This document shows positions 1 to 8,728 of a DNA stretch of 64,000 bases, one piece after another; positions within the stretch are counted from its first letter, which is position 1; each line of letters opens with the position of its first letter. The notes beneath the pieces were generated by a model. That model saw only the letters and a list, made by a program, of their open reading frames with translations, did not search any database and was not told the DNA's origin. The position numbers and the translations under genes are program-made. This DNA is from Shewanella xiamenensis (GTDB taxonomy: Bacteria; Pseudomonadota; Gammaproteobacteria; Enterobacterales; Shewanellaceae), in the NCBI RefSeq assembly GCF_014647135.1, contig NZ_BMOP01000014.1:38376-102375 (forward strand), given 5' to 3'.

Positions 1-372
1 TGTGTTATGGCTCGAAGATCAGCCCTTTGTTATCTGATAATTTGAGATACATAAAATAATGGGCACCCAAAAGTAAGACCTGACCATGAGGGATTTCAAG
101 CATCGTTACAGTGAATCAGACTTGCCTAGATTGGTTCTCGCGCATAAATCTGTCATTATGCGGTACGCTGACTTCGAGCTCGTTTATACATCATGACTCT
201 GTTAGAGTGCTTATTAATCAATATTTTTGATTTTCTAGGCTTAAATAATAGGTTTGTTAAATTTTCATGCGCGTTCTCAAAATATATGCGCATTATACAA
301 ATTTTAGCACCAGAGTTACTCAGTAAAATCTTACTAAGATTTTAAATAATGAATTGAAAAAAAAGGAAAAAA
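1..372. other. Left-edge noncoding A/T-rich stretch
   Basis: No convincing gene is visible in this stretch. It leads into the ParA-like gene and probably holds its promoter. A short repeated word ATGCGC occurs at 267-272 and 286-291; the second copy is part of the palindrome ATGCGCAT at 286-293 and could be an operator, but no matching regulator is recognised. A purine-rich GGAAAA tract sits just before the ATG at 373. The left boundary of the accessory patch is not visible in this window. Confidence 0.4.
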
Positions 373-1479
373 ATGAAAGTAATATCGGTTTTCAATAATA
401 AGGGAGGTGTGGGAAAAACGACGTTAACTTACCATATTGCACATGCTCTTGCTGAAATGGGTAAGAAAGTACTAGTGATTGATGCCGACCCGCAATGTAA
501 TTTAACAATTTATTCTTTGGATCAGGAGTATATACATAACCTGTGGGCTGCAGAGGACCAATTTATTGATGAAGGCTATGAGTCTTCAAAGAAGAAATGT
601 AGTGTTGATGAATATGAAAAAATAACATCGACTCCCCGTAGCCTCCATTTTCTACTTAAACCCACTGAAGAAGGTACTGGTGATCATGAGCTGCTACCTC
701 CTCCAGCCATTCTTACAGAAAATTTAGATATTATACCTGGTAGGTTGACTCTACATTTATACGAGGAAAAAGTAGCTAGCCGCTGGACTGATATTTATAG
801 AGGCGAGCCCCTTGCCATTAGAACCATTACTAGAATTAGAACTTTGGCAGAAAAATATGCTGAAATTTATGGTTACGAATATGTGATTATTGATACTTCG
901 CCAAGCTTAGGCTCCCTAAACAAAGTAATAATATCCACGGTTGATGGTTTTTTTGTTCCAGCTTCACCAGATTTATTTAGCCTATATGGCATTAAGAATA
1001 TTGGTAAAGCATTGGCTGCATGGAAAGATGAATTTAGTATTATTTACAAGCTAATCTCAGAAGAAAAAAGGCATGTATTTCCAGAAAATTTTGTTACATT
1101 CTTAGGATACACAATATACAACGCAAAGAAATATGCAGGATACAAGAACAAATGGGATTTGGCTCATGCACATTTAAACTATGCAAATCAGATTCCTGCA
1201 ACAATTGAAGAAAATATCCAGAAGGATATGAGATCACATTTGACAGATGAATTGATGGCAAGCCCTATCGGAGAAACATCTGTCATGCATACGCATAATA
1301 CATTTCCATCAATGGCCCAACACTACAATAAACCAATGTGGAAAGTACCAGATTTAGATAATATTGAAAAAGAGCATCAGAATACTTTGCGAGGTGCTGG
1401 CAATAAATATAGGCAAACAAAAGATGGTTACTTTGAATTCTGTAAAGACCTTTTATCTCGCATTGAGTTGTTGGAGTAA
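373..1479 (+). CDS. ParA/MinD-like P-loop ATPase
   Basis: This 368-residue protein opens with a deviant Walker A motif, KGGVGKTT (residues 10-17), of the ParA/Soj/MinD class. DADPQ follows at 37-41 and a Walker B-like IIDTSPSLG at about 172-180. These are the nucleotide-binding hallmarks of ParA ATPases, which dimerise on ATP. The protein is longer than typical plasmid ParA (about 250-320 residues), with an extended region between motifs (about 50-110) and a tail beyond residue 300. There is no ParB gene or obvious parS nearby, so a partition role is not supported. It ends three bases before a RelA/SpoT-domain gene, so the two are almost certainly co-transcribed. The gene is visibly richer in A/T than the genes from 3.2 kb onward, suggesting transfer. 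The ATPase class is secure; the role is unknown. Confidence 0.9.
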   Translation: MKVISVFNNKGGVGKTTLTYHIAHALAEMGKKVLVIDADPQCNLTIYSLDQEYIHNLWAAEDQFIDEGYESSKKKCSVDEYEKITSTPRSLHFLLKPTEEGTGDHELLPPPAILTENLDIIPGRLTLHLYEEKVASRWTDIYRGEPLAIRTITRIRTLAEKYAEIYGYEYVIIDTSPSLGSLNKVIISTVDGFFVPASPDLFSLYGIKNIGKALAAWKDEFSIIYKLISEEKRHVFPENFVTFLGYTIYNAKKYAGYKNKWDLAHAHLNYANQIPATIEENIQKDMRSHLTDELMASPIGETSVMHTHNTFPSMAQHYNKPMWKVPDLDNIEKEHQNTLRGAGNKYRQTKDGYFEFCKDLLSRIELLE

Positions 1480-1482
1480 TCA

Positions 1483-2145
1483 ATGAATAAGGAAATTATT
1501 GATCAAGTTATCCAGCCTTATATTGATGAAAAATATCTGTTCGAGCGATTTATGAATGCAGTAGTCGATACATTTCGACTAGAGCCTGAACTAAATAAAT
1601 ATGGGAATCCAATAATTTACACAATAAAAAAACGCCTAAAAGACGTAGATCACTTAAGGGAAAAGGTTGAAAGAAAGTGGGACGATGAAGACCCTTTGAC
1701 ACCTGATAACCTTTTTGAAAGAGTTACAGATCTGGCTGGCGTTAGAGTTCTTCATCTTTACCAAGATCAGTTTTCATGTTTACACAGTCTTATACAGAAA
1801 CAACTTGATAACGGCGATTGGTTTTTACGTGAGAATCCAGTGGCGTATTCATGGGATCCTGAATCAAGAAGTTTCTTTGAAGGACTGGGGCTTGAGCCAA
1901 AAATTAAAGACTCTTACTATACAAGCATTCACTATGTAGTTAAGCCAAAGAAGGATTCTAATATATGTTGTGAGATTCAGATTAGAACCTTATTCGAAGA
2001 AATCTGGGGCGAAATAGATCATACAATAAATTACCCACAACCTACTAAAAAAAACTCATGTAAAGAGCAGCTGAGGGTGCTGTCAAAATTAGTATCGACG
2101 GGTACAAGGCTTGCAGATTCAATATTTAGAACTCACAATGAGTAG
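1483..2145 (+). CDS. RelA/SpoT-domain protein (small alarmone synthetase-like)
   Basis: This 220-residue protein consists almost entirely of a RelA/SpoT nucleotidyltransferase domain. Visible signatures are the basic stretch IKKRLKDVDHLREKV (48-62), DLAGVRVL with the metal-binding Asp83, YYTSIHYVV (145-153) and EIQIRT with Glu164 (164-169), followed by WGEIDH (175-180). The two acidic catalytic positions and the substrate-binding arginines are retained, so an active (p)ppGpp- or pppApp-type synthetase, or a toxic tRNA/nucleotide pyrophosphokinase of the toxSAS group, is possible. There is no HD hydrolase domain and no TGS or ACT domain. It starts three bases after the ParA-like stop codon, implying translational coupling. 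Its partner would be the natural candidate for a regulator or antidote, but that is inference. Confidence 0.88.
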   Translation: MNKEIIDQVIQPYIDEKYLFERFMNAVVDTFRLEPELNKYGNPIIYTIKKRLKDVDHLREKVERKWDDEDPLTPDNLFERVTDLAGVRVLHLYQDQFSCLHSLIQKQLDNGDWFLRENPVAYSWDPESRSFFEGLGLEPKIKDSYYTSIHYVVKPKKDSNICCEIQIRTLFEEIWGEIDHTINYPQPTKKNSCKEQLRVLSKLVSTGTRLADSIFRTHNE

Positions 2146-2150
2146 GAATA

Positions 2151-2230
2151 ATGCTAACAAGGGCATGTAATCTGACTCAGCAACCAGTCACACAGCACAA
2201 AACTGATAAGCAATTGATGGCGTTAGCCAT
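2151..2230 (+). repeat. attC-like imperfect inverted repeat after the ParA/RelA pair
   Basis: This begins five bases after the RelA/SpoT stop codon. The left end GCTAACAA (2153-2160) and right end GGCGTTAGCC (2219-2228) are near-complementary and resemble the outer R-box ends of integron attC sites (form RYYYAAC ... GTTRRRY). The inner parts, 2161-2180 and 2203-2221, also pair imperfectly with a few unpaired bases, leaving a central loop of about 22 bases. At roughly 80 bp it is within the attC size range and lies where a cassette attC would sit. The outer box does not match the consensus at every position, and no integrase or second attC was seen, so this remains tentative. Confidence 0.35.
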
Positions 2231-2267
2231 AGATTTCCTAATGGTCGTTTTAACTTAAATTGTGCCC

Positions 2268-2296
2268 GTGAATCACTCTAGGACAGACTGATTCAC
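2268..2296. repeat. Inverted repeat, GTGAATCA/TGATTCAC arms
   Basis: Perfect 8-bp arms at 2268-2275 and 2289-2296 flank a 13-base centre. A sister element with nearly the same arms lies at 2364-2393, on the other side of a G/C-rich terminator-like hairpin. Function is unknown. Confidence 0.6.
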
Positions 2297-2311
2297 GCCA
2301 CCCGCTAAAAC

Positions 2312-2357
2312 CCGTCCCAATCCCCCGTTTGCGGCTATTCTGGGGGCGGTTTTTTCC
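2312..2357 (+). terminator. G/C-rich terminator-like hairpin with T-run
   Basis: C-rich sequence at 2312-2326 can pair with the G-run at 2342-2349 and is followed at once by six T residues (2350-2355). This fits a rho-independent terminator for the ParA/RelA operon. It lies between two related inverted repeats. Confidence 0.5.
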
Positions 2358-2363
2358 CTTAAG

Positions 2364-2393
2364 ATGAATCAAATCTCTAGAGAACTGATTCAT
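2364..2393. repeat. Inverted repeat, ATGAATCA/TGATTCAT arms
   Basis: Perfect 8-bp arms at 2364-2371 and 2386-2393 enclose the palindrome CTCTAGAG (2375-2382). The arms differ from those of the element at 2268-2296 only in the outermost base pair, so the two look like copies of one motif. The remaining sequence from here to 2667 shows no convincing gene. Confidence 0.6.
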
Positions 2394-2667
2394 GTCCGCG
2401 TTATGCCCATTACTACTAGTTATATCGAGCGTTGATTAGTTTGTAGTCAAAAGAGGCGTTACTAATAGAATAACTAATCCGAATCTGGAGAATGAGATTG
2501 AATAATCTAACAAGGTTTTGTCCCAATGCGAGTCAGTATCTTCTTTAAGATCGACATCCGAAATGACAGTTGAAACCAACACAAATCCAACTGTCTCTTG
2601 AAGAGTGCTTCTGGCGAAACAACTCATTACGATAATATTTTCGCTCTAAATTAACTAGAGCTTGTGA

Positions 2668-2883
2668 CTATTCCTGGGGGATGCTCGGGGTTGTGATATC
2701 AGCTTTTAGCACTAAGACAATCAAGAAAATAACGCCCAATAACGGAAACAATCCCAGTACTGCACCTAGCATCCCTGTGAGCTTAGGATTTGTCGTTTTT
2801 TTGCGACCGAGTGAATAACTCAATATGCCGAAAAACATCATGCTAGCGAAGAGCAACAGCAAAATCAGCAAGAACATTGACAC
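2668..2883 (-). CDS. Small membrane protein with two predicted helices
   Basis: This 71-residue product has hydrophobic segments at about residues 3-24 and 37-61, separated by a short basic linker (GRKKTTNPK), and a short polar tail. It looks like a two-helix inner-membrane protein with the loop in the cytoplasm. The start is the GTG at 2881-2883, because AAGGAA lies seven bases upstream; the in-frame ATG two codons later is slightly too far. No family is recognised. It stands alone, reading away from the TonB receptor gene. It is likely real because of its ribosome-binding site and coherent membrane topology. Confidence 0.6.
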   Translation of the reverse strand: MSMFLLILLLLFASMMFFGILSYSLGRKKTTNPKLTGMLGAVLGLFPLLGVIFLIVLVLKADITTPSIPQE

Positions 2884-3153
2884 AATAAATTCCTTTTTAA
2901 TTCATATGTTAGAGCTGGATAATATAGAGTGAGTGAATGCTAAGTCAATCTTATTCATAAGGATTGAACGCATGGCGGTAAGCAATAGGTGAGTTTCATC
3001 TATTGCTGAGTGAATCCTAAAGGCCCGTAAAACAGAGGGTATCGAATAAGATCTAGATGGCGATCTAGCTAGCCATGCTACATAAACCAACATTGAGGCC
3101 CGCCTTCAGCATGTGATGTTCCCAGCATTTTACGAATTTCAGAGTGTAAATGT

Positions 3154-3200
3154 AATGAGAATTGTTATCAATTTTGTGTATTGATAATTATTTTCAATTA
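3154..3200 (+). promoter_or_regulatory. Two Fur-box-like sites before the siderophore receptor
   Basis: AATGAGAATTGTTATCA (3154-3170) and TGATAATTATTTTCAATTA (3182-3200) both resemble the 19-bp Fur operator built from GATAAT-type repeats. They sit 35-80 bases before the receptor start, where a bound repressor would block transcription under iron sufficiency. The match is by eye. Confidence 0.75.
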
Positions 3201-3234
3201 GAATACATCTCTCAAACAACAATGATGGGGAATC

Positions 3235-5331
3235 ATGATGCAAAAAACGCTGTTAGCTACACTCATTGCGAGTTTTTTATTCGCACCAAGCACCTACGCA
3301 AGTGAAGACAAGTCCGCGACTAATATTGAGGTCATCAGTATCAAGGGAAGTCGTTTAGATAAGGCCGCAACGGCAACAGGGTTACCTTTAACTCTGCGGG
3401 AAACGCCACAATCCGTTACCATTATCGATCAAGAGTTTATTCAAAGTTTCTCACTTAATAGTGTCGCGGACTTAATGTTTTTAACCCCTGGCATTTATGC
3501 TCAAAAAGCTGAAACCAACCGCTATTTCTTTAGCTCTCGTGGTAATCCCATTACTAATTTCCAGTTTGATGGTGTGCCCGTTAACTATTCGAGTTTCTTT
3601 AATGACGCCTCAACTGACACTATATTATTTGACCGCGTCGAAGTGGTCCGTGGAGCAACGGGACTCTTAACAGGAGCGGGTGAACCATCGGCGGCAATTA
3701 ACCTTATCCGCAAGCGTCCTAAAGCGACACCTGGCGGCTATGTCAGCGCAAAAGTCGGTTCATGGGATAGCTACCGCGTTGAAGGCGATGCCTCTGTTGA
3801 TGTGACGGATAGTGGTGCTGTGCAGGCTCGTTTTGCCGCGGCCTATGAGAAGTCAGATAGTTATATTGATCTTGCCAAAGATGAAAACCTCCAAGTTTAT
3901 GGCGTGATCACGGCAAAACTCAGTGACAGTACCTTATTTACCCTAGGTGCTGATTACAGTGACCGTGATCCAAAAGGCTCAACTTGGGGTGGTCTTCCTC
4001 TATTTTATGCGGATGGCAGTTTGGCCAATGATCTACCTCGCTCGACCACAACCGCAGCCTCTTGGTCGAGTTGGCAACGTAATGGCGCGAATGTCTTTGC
4101 CACGCTTGAACATGATTTTGATAATAATTGGGACCTTAAATTTGACGTCGAACATCGTGAAGATGAGATGGACGGACACTTGCTGTATCTCTATGGCGCA
4201 CCGGATAAAACGACAGGGTTAGGAATGGGGGCATCGGCGATGATCTATCAATCGACCCGTAAACAAGATGCAGCGCGACTATTTGCTTCAGGGCCATTTG
4301 AGCTCTTTGGTCGCGAGCATAAATTGACTGCGGGTTTATTGTATTCTAAGCAAGACACAACCGCAGATTCCTATTACCCATTGAATAGCATAAGTATTGG
4401 TAACTTCTTCGAATGGGATGGCTCAGTTGCCGAACCTAATTATCCGTCGACGCCAATCTATCAAGAAGGTGAGGAAATTCAAAAAGGGGCCTATCTCGCG
4501 ACCCAAATTAATTTACATGATCAATGGATGTTGTTACTGGGTGGCCGCATTAGCCAATATAAGTTTGAATCAAACGCGGCGGCTGACTACAACAATAGCG
4601 ATGTTTTTACGCCCTACGCGGGCCTTATATACAACCTGAACGATAGCATCTCGATTTACACCAGTTATACCGAAATTTTCCAGCCACAGGATGCAAAAGA
4701 CGCGAACAATAAGCGCTTAGATCCCATGACCGGAAATAATATAGAACTGGGTGCGAAAGGGGATTTCTTCGATGAGAAACTGACCGCCAGTATTGCCGTA
4801 TTTAAAGTGCAAAAGGAAAATGTGGCAGAACGTGACCCAAATTATCCCACACCTCTACCAGATGGTAGCTATCCAATGCGTGGAGTGGACGGAACCAGTA
4901 ACCAAGGTTATGAAGTTGAGTTGAACGGTAGACCAGTAGAAGATTGGGATCTGTTTTTCAGCTATACCCATAGTACATCTGAAGATCAAGACGGGGCAGC
5001 CTTTAGCACTCATTTACCGAAGGATCTGATTCGTTTATCCTCGCTTTATCACTTTGATGGTGCACTCGCGGATCTTACAGTCGGTGGTAACTTAAGCTGG
5101 CAGAGTAGAATTTACAAAGATGACGCAGGTCCCAATGGCGAGCGTTCCGAGCAAGATAGCTATTATCTAGTCAATCTGATGACAAGCTATCAACTGACAG
5201 ATGATGCTAAAGTTCAACTAAATATCAATAACTTATTTGATAAAAAATATTACTCCAGCATTGATTTTTACAACCAAGGTTTCTTCGGTGAACCACGGAA
5301 TATTGAGTTAAACCTAAGCTATAACTTTTAA
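3235..5331 (+). CDS. TonB-dependent siderophore receptor
   Basis: This 698-residue outer-membrane beta-barrel receptor imports a ferric siderophore using TonB energy. A signal peptide ends near residue 23 (YAS/EDK). The plug domain begins around residue 45 with the characteristic RETPQSVTIIDQEFI and continues through DRVEVVRGATGLLTGAGEPS. The final aromatic residue follows a beta strand (NIELNLSYNF), as expected for barrel assembly. Length and motifs match the FhuE/FpvA-like siderophore receptor class; the siderophore cannot be told. It starts with ATG ATG after GGGGAA, and either codon could be used. Two Fur-like operators precede it, so iron-repressed expression is expected. No siderophore biosynthesis or permease genes adjoin it. 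Confidence 0.93.
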   Translation: MMQKTLLATLIASFLFAPSTYASEDKSATNIEVISIKGSRLDKAATATGLPLTLRETPQSVTIIDQEFIQSFSLNSVADLMFLTPGIYAQKAETNRYFFSSRGNPITNFQFDGVPVNYSSFFNDASTDTILFDRVEVVRGATGLLTGAGEPSAAINLIRKRPKATPGGYVSAKVGSWDSYRVEGDASVDVTDSGAVQARFAAAYEKSDSYIDLAKDENLQVYGVITAKLSDSTLFTLGADYSDRDPKGSTWGGLPLFYADGSLANDLPRSTTTAASWSSWQRNGANVFATLEHDFDNNWDLKFDVEHREDEMDGHLLYLYGAPDKTTGLGMGASAMIYQSTRKQDAARLFASGPFELFGREHKLTAGLLYSKQDTTADSYYPLNSISIGNFFEWDGSVAEPNYPSTPIYQEGEEIQKGAYLATQINLHDQWMLLLGGRISQYKFESNAAADYNNSDVFTPYAGLIYNLNDSISIYTSYTEIFQPQDAKDANNKRLDPMTGNNIELGAKGDFFDEKLTASIAVFKVQKENVAERDPNYPTPLPDGSYPMRGVDGTSNQGYEVELNGRPVEDWDLFFSYTHSTSEDQDGAAFSTHLPKDLIRLSSLYHFDGALADLTVGGNLSWQSRIYKDDAGPNGERSEQDSYYLVNLMTSYQLTDDAKVQLNINNLFDKKYYSSIDFYNQGFFGEPRNIELNLSYNF

Positions 5332-5356
5332 ATAATCATTCCTGTAAGTTAGAGCT

Positions 5357-5390
5357 GTGAATGCCGTGTCTATTACGACACGGCATTCAC
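5357..5390. terminator. Perfect 14-bp hairpin between convergent genes
   Basis: GTGAATGCCGTGTC (5357-5370) and its exact complement (5377-5390) flank the six-base loop TATTAC. There is no T-run on either side, but the position just after the receptor gene and facing the convergent ggt gene fits a bidirectional transcription end. The rest of the gap to 5595 shows nothing recognisable. Confidence 0.6.
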
Positions 5391-5595
5391 ATCACTAAGT
5401 GATAGGAGATTAGCGAATGTAAAGCCCGACATTTGCTAGTAATAATCTGCTTTTGTCGTTTGCTTGACTCTTGCTGAGAGAGCCGTTATCGCGGCTTAGC
5501 TTGAATGCTCAATATCCAGCAGCTTTGCGCTTAGCCTTATCGCTCCAATCCATGGCTTCCTTGCCTTTTTACATATCACTTGTATCAATCAGCTA

Positions 5596-7335
5596 TTAGT
5601 AACCGACGGCTTCGCTACCTGAATGACGGGGATCGGTGGCGCCAAATATCCCTTGGTCTGTCACCATAATGGATTGAGTGCTACCCATGGCCGATTGCAC
5701 TTTCACCTTATGGCCTTTGGCTTCGAGTAATGAAATAGTATCGCGGTTCAGGCTGGTTTCGACCCGCAGTTCATCGGGGAGCCATTGGTGATGTACCCGC
5801 GCAGCATTGCTGGCTTCGGCAATGTTTAAGCCGTGGTCAATTACGTTCATAATGATTTGCAGCGTGGTGGTAATGATGCGTGAACCGCCTGGGCTGCCCG
5901 TTACTAAGAAGGGTTTGCCGTCTTTCATCACTATGGTGGGGCTCATTGAACTTAATGGACGTTTATTACCTTCCACCGCGTTGGCATCGCCACCCACTAA
6001 GCCATAACCGTTAGGGGTACCTGGTTTTGCGGAAAAATCATCCATTTCGTTATTGAGTAAAATCCCCGTGCCTTTGGCGACTAAGCCCGAGCCGTAGCTG
6101 AAGTTTAAGGTGTAAGTGTTGGACACCGCATTACCCCATTTATCGACCACCGAGTAGTGCGTGGTTTGGTCACTCTCATAGGGCGCTAGATTACCGGGTT
6201 TGATTTCTTCGCTTGGCGTTGTTTTGTTCAGGGCAATTTGGCTGGCAATTTTTTGGGCGTAGTCCTTATCCGTTAGTTGCTTGACGGGCACTTTATAAAA
6301 ATCGGGATCGCCTAAATATTCGCTGCGATCGGCGTAGGCATGCTTCATGGTTTCAGCCATCACATGGATAGTTTGCGCCGTATTGTGACCGAATTTATCG
6401 ATAGGGAATTGCTGCAACACATTAAGCATTTCAATAATATGCACACCACCTGAAGATGGCGGTGGCATCGAAACCACCTCATATCCTCGGTATTGACCAC
6501 GAACGGGTTCACGCTCAACCGCTTTGTAGTGTTTTAGATCTTCTAAGGTCATGATACCGCCAGCTTCTTGCACGGCCTTAACCAGCTTTTCTGCAGTTTC
6601 ACCTTCGTAGAACCCCTTGGTGCCTTTCTCGGCGATGAGTTGCAGGGAGTGGGCGAGTTCTGGCTGCTTTAAAATATCATCCACTTGGAAGTCGCTACCG
6701 TCGGCCTTATAGAAGATGGCTGCTGTGCTTGGCCATTGACTCATGCGGCGCTTTAAGCCTGCAAGGGAAACCGCCAAATCTGGGCTAACGCTAATCCCTT
6801 CCTGTGCCATTTTGATGGCGGGCGCTGTGACCTGTGCCATGGTCATAGTGCCATATTTTTCAAGGGCTAAACTCATGCCCATTACGGTGCCAGGTACACC
6901 GACAGCAAGGCCATGTTCACGGCTTAATTTAGTCACCGCATCGCCATTCTCATCGAGGAAAATGTCTTTTTTTGCCTTTGATGGCGCCATTTCCCGATAA
7001 TCGATAGCGATAGTTTTATTTTCTTTGGCCAGATGAACGAGCATAAAGCCACCGCCGCCAATATTGCCAGCACGGGGTAAGGTAACCGCTAAACTGAATG
7101 CCACCGCCACCGCAGCATCGACGGCATTACCGCCTTGTTTCAAGATTTCAACCCCTGTGCGACTGGCCAAGGTTTCTTGGCTGGCGACCATGCCATGTTT
7201 TGCCCATACGGGTTGTGCCGTGGCCATTTGGCTGAAAATCGAAGGCTCTTCAGCATGGAGAGTGGGCGAAGACAATAAAGGCAGTGCCATGGCGATGGCG
7301 AGAATTAGAGGTCTAAAAGGTACTGCGCGGCGCAT
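5596..7335 (-). CDS. ggt: Gamma-glutamyltransferase (Ggt)
   Basis: This periplasmic enzyme cleaves the gamma-glutamyl bond of glutathione and related compounds and transfers the glutamyl group to water or amino acids. The precursor is self-cleaved before the catalytic threonine. That residue is in TTHYSVVD, Thr391 when counted from the start chosen here. Other family motifs are RAGNIGGGGFM, DYREMAPSK, PPPSSGGVHIIEM and TGSPGGSRIITT. A signal peptide precedes HAEEPS. The start at 7333-7335 is preferred because AGGAT lies six bases upstream; an upstream in-frame ATG at 7357-7359 has no ribosome-binding site. The gene diverges from the FemAB-like gene, sharing a gap of about 110 bases. Confidence 0.95.
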   Translation of the reverse strand: MRRAVPFRPLILAIAMALPLLSSPTLHAEEPSIFSQMATAQPVWAKHGMVASQETLASRTGVEILKQGGNAVDAAVAVAFSLAVTLPRAGNIGGGGFMLVHLAKENKTIAIDYREMAPSKAKKDIFLDENGDAVTKLSREHGLAVGVPGTVMGMSLALEKYGTMTMAQVTAPAIKMAQEGISVSPDLAVSLAGLKRRMSQWPSTAAIFYKADGSDFQVDDILKQPELAHSLQLIAEKGTKGFYEGETAEKLVKAVQEAGGIMTLEDLKHYKAVEREPVRGQYRGYEVVSMPPPSSGGVHIIEMLNVLQQFPIDKFGHNTAQTIHVMAETMKHAYADRSEYLGDPDFYKVPVKQLTDKDYAQKIASQIALNKTTPSEEIKPGNLAPYESDQTTHYSVVDKWGNAVSNTYTLNFSYGSGLVAKGTGILLNNEMDDFSAKPGTPNGYGLVGGDANAVEGNKRPLSSMSPTIVMKDGKPFLVTGSPGGSRIITTTLQIIMNVIDHGLNIAEASNAARVHHQWLPDELRVETSLNRDTISLLEAKGHKVKVQSAMGSTQSIMVTDQGIFGATDPRHSGSEAVGY

Positions 7336-7444
7336 ATTCAATCCTGAATTTATTTTCATTATGACTATGCAATGTGCCGAGAATTAGGCTTAATTGCAAC
7401 CTTGGATCTTGGCTTAGTGTGTTTAACGGATAAGAATTCAACTC

Positions 7445-8713
7445 ATGAGACAACTCATTTTCGCTTTTGCCAGCGCGGTGCAGAGTATTGACGCCGATAA
7501 TTGGGATAGCTTGATGGGGAGGGATAATCCCTTTGTCCGACATGCCTATTTACTGAGCTTAGAGGAGAGTTTGTCGGCCTGCGCCGCCACGGGGTGGCGT
7601 CCACATCATCTGTGTGTATTCGACGCCACTGGCAGTGAGTTTGCACAAGAATTAGCGTCGGATACCGTAATCATTAGTCCAAAAGATGCCGCAGATTTTA
7701 TGGCTTTACCGCTGCTGGCATTGATGCCGCTTTATCAAAAATTTCACTCCTATGGCGAATATGTGTTTGATTGGGCGTGGGCGCAGGCCTATGAGCGTCA
7801 TGGCCTTGAATATTATCCTAAATTATTAAATGCCATTCCGTTTACGCCGGTGCAGGGGCGGCGGTTGGGGTTATCGCCTACGCTTTTGGCAGAGGAAGCG
7901 CAGCAGCTAAGTCGCGTCGTATTTACGTGTTTAAATGAGCAATTAGCCAATGCGGATGCGCCTATGTCTTCTTGGCATAGTTTATTTGTCTCGTCTTCGC
8001 AGCAAGCGCTATTTGCAGAGGCATCTAATCACACCGCACTTCGGCGTTTAAGCACCCAGTTCCATTGGCATAACCGTGGCTATAAGGATTTTGAAGCCTT
8101 TTTAGCGGTGCTGACTTCCCGTAAGCGTAAAAACATCCTCAAGGAGCGCGCTCAGCTCCAACCCTATGGATTGCAATATCAATTTGTCGCGGGAGCGGAT
8201 ATTAGCAGTCAGCAATGGCAGCATTTTATTGAATGTTATCAATTAACTTACCTTAAGCGCTCCGGCCATAGGGGCTATTTAACTCCAACATTTTTTAACA
8301 TGATTGCCGAGCGGTTGGCCGAGCAAATTGTCTTGCTTGTTGTGAGTGATGCGAAAGGGCAGATGTTAGCGGGCGCGCTGTATTTTACGGGGCGCAACGA
8401 GCAGGGGCAGACATGCCTGTTTGGTCGTTACTGGGGCAGTATTGTTGAGCTTGAGGGATTACACTTTGAGGCCTGTTATTATCAGGGCATTGAATACTGC
8501 ATCGCCCATGGGATTGATGTATTTGATGCTGGCGCGCAGGGGGAACATAAAGTGCTGCGCGGTTTTGAGCCTGTAGCACTCTATTCCTATCATAATATTG
8601 CCCATCCCGACTTTAAGCGAGCGATTGCTCATTTTACCGAGGAGGAAGCCGCGCAAATGCAAGTGTATATGCAGCAGATGTGTGAACTGTTGCCCTATAA
8701 AAAGGGCCAATAA
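7445..8713 (+). CDS. FemAB-like (DUF482) acyltransferase-fold protein
   Basis: This 422-residue cytoplasmic protein resembles the FemAB-like DUF482 family, which has a GNAT fold and is often annotated as peptidogalycan biosynthesis or recognition. Visible family features are an N-terminal block with NPFVRHAYLLSLEES, the SRKRKNILKERAQL segment mid-protein, and a C-terminal part with FDAGAQGEHKVLRGFEP. Length is normal for the family. The substrate is not established. It is a single gene, divergent from ggt, and followed by two hairpins. The alternative reading as a generic GNAT acetyltransferase is less specific but not excluded. Confidence 0.82.
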   Translation: MRQLIFAFASAVQSIDADNWDSLMGRDNPFVRHAYLLSLEESLSACAATGWRPHHLCVFDATGSEFAQELASDTVIISPKDAADFMALPLLALMPLYQKFHSYGEYVFDWAWAQAYERHGLEYYPKLLNAIPFTPVQGRRLGLSPTLLAEEAQQLSRVVFTCLNEQLANADAPMSSWHSLFVSSSQQALFAEASNHTALRRLSTQFHWHNRGYKDFEAFLAVLTSRKRKNILKERAQLQPYGLQYQFVAGADISSQQWQHFIECYQLTYLKRSGHRGYLTPTFFNMIAERLAEQIVLLVVSDAKGQMLAGALYFTGRNEQGQTCLFGRYWGSIVELEGLHFEACYYQGIEYCIAHGIDVFDAGAQGEHKVLRGFEPVALYSYHNIAHPDFKRAIAHFTEEEAAQMQVYMQQMCELLPYKKGQ

Positions 8714-8728
8714 CCACCACAAAAGTGA

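Noticed and set aside
1-372. Partition site parS or ParB-binding repeats for the ParA-like gene
   Set aside because: Only a short ATGCGC repeat was seen; no clear array of iterons and no ParB gene, so partition is not supported.
2436-2627. 63-residue minus-strand frame
   Set aside because: No ribosome-binding site and no recognisable family; the hydrophobic tail alone is not enough.
2902-3093. 63-residue minus-strand frame before the siderophore receptor
   Set aside because: It lies in the control region near the Fur boxes, has no ribosome-binding site and shows no family resemblance.
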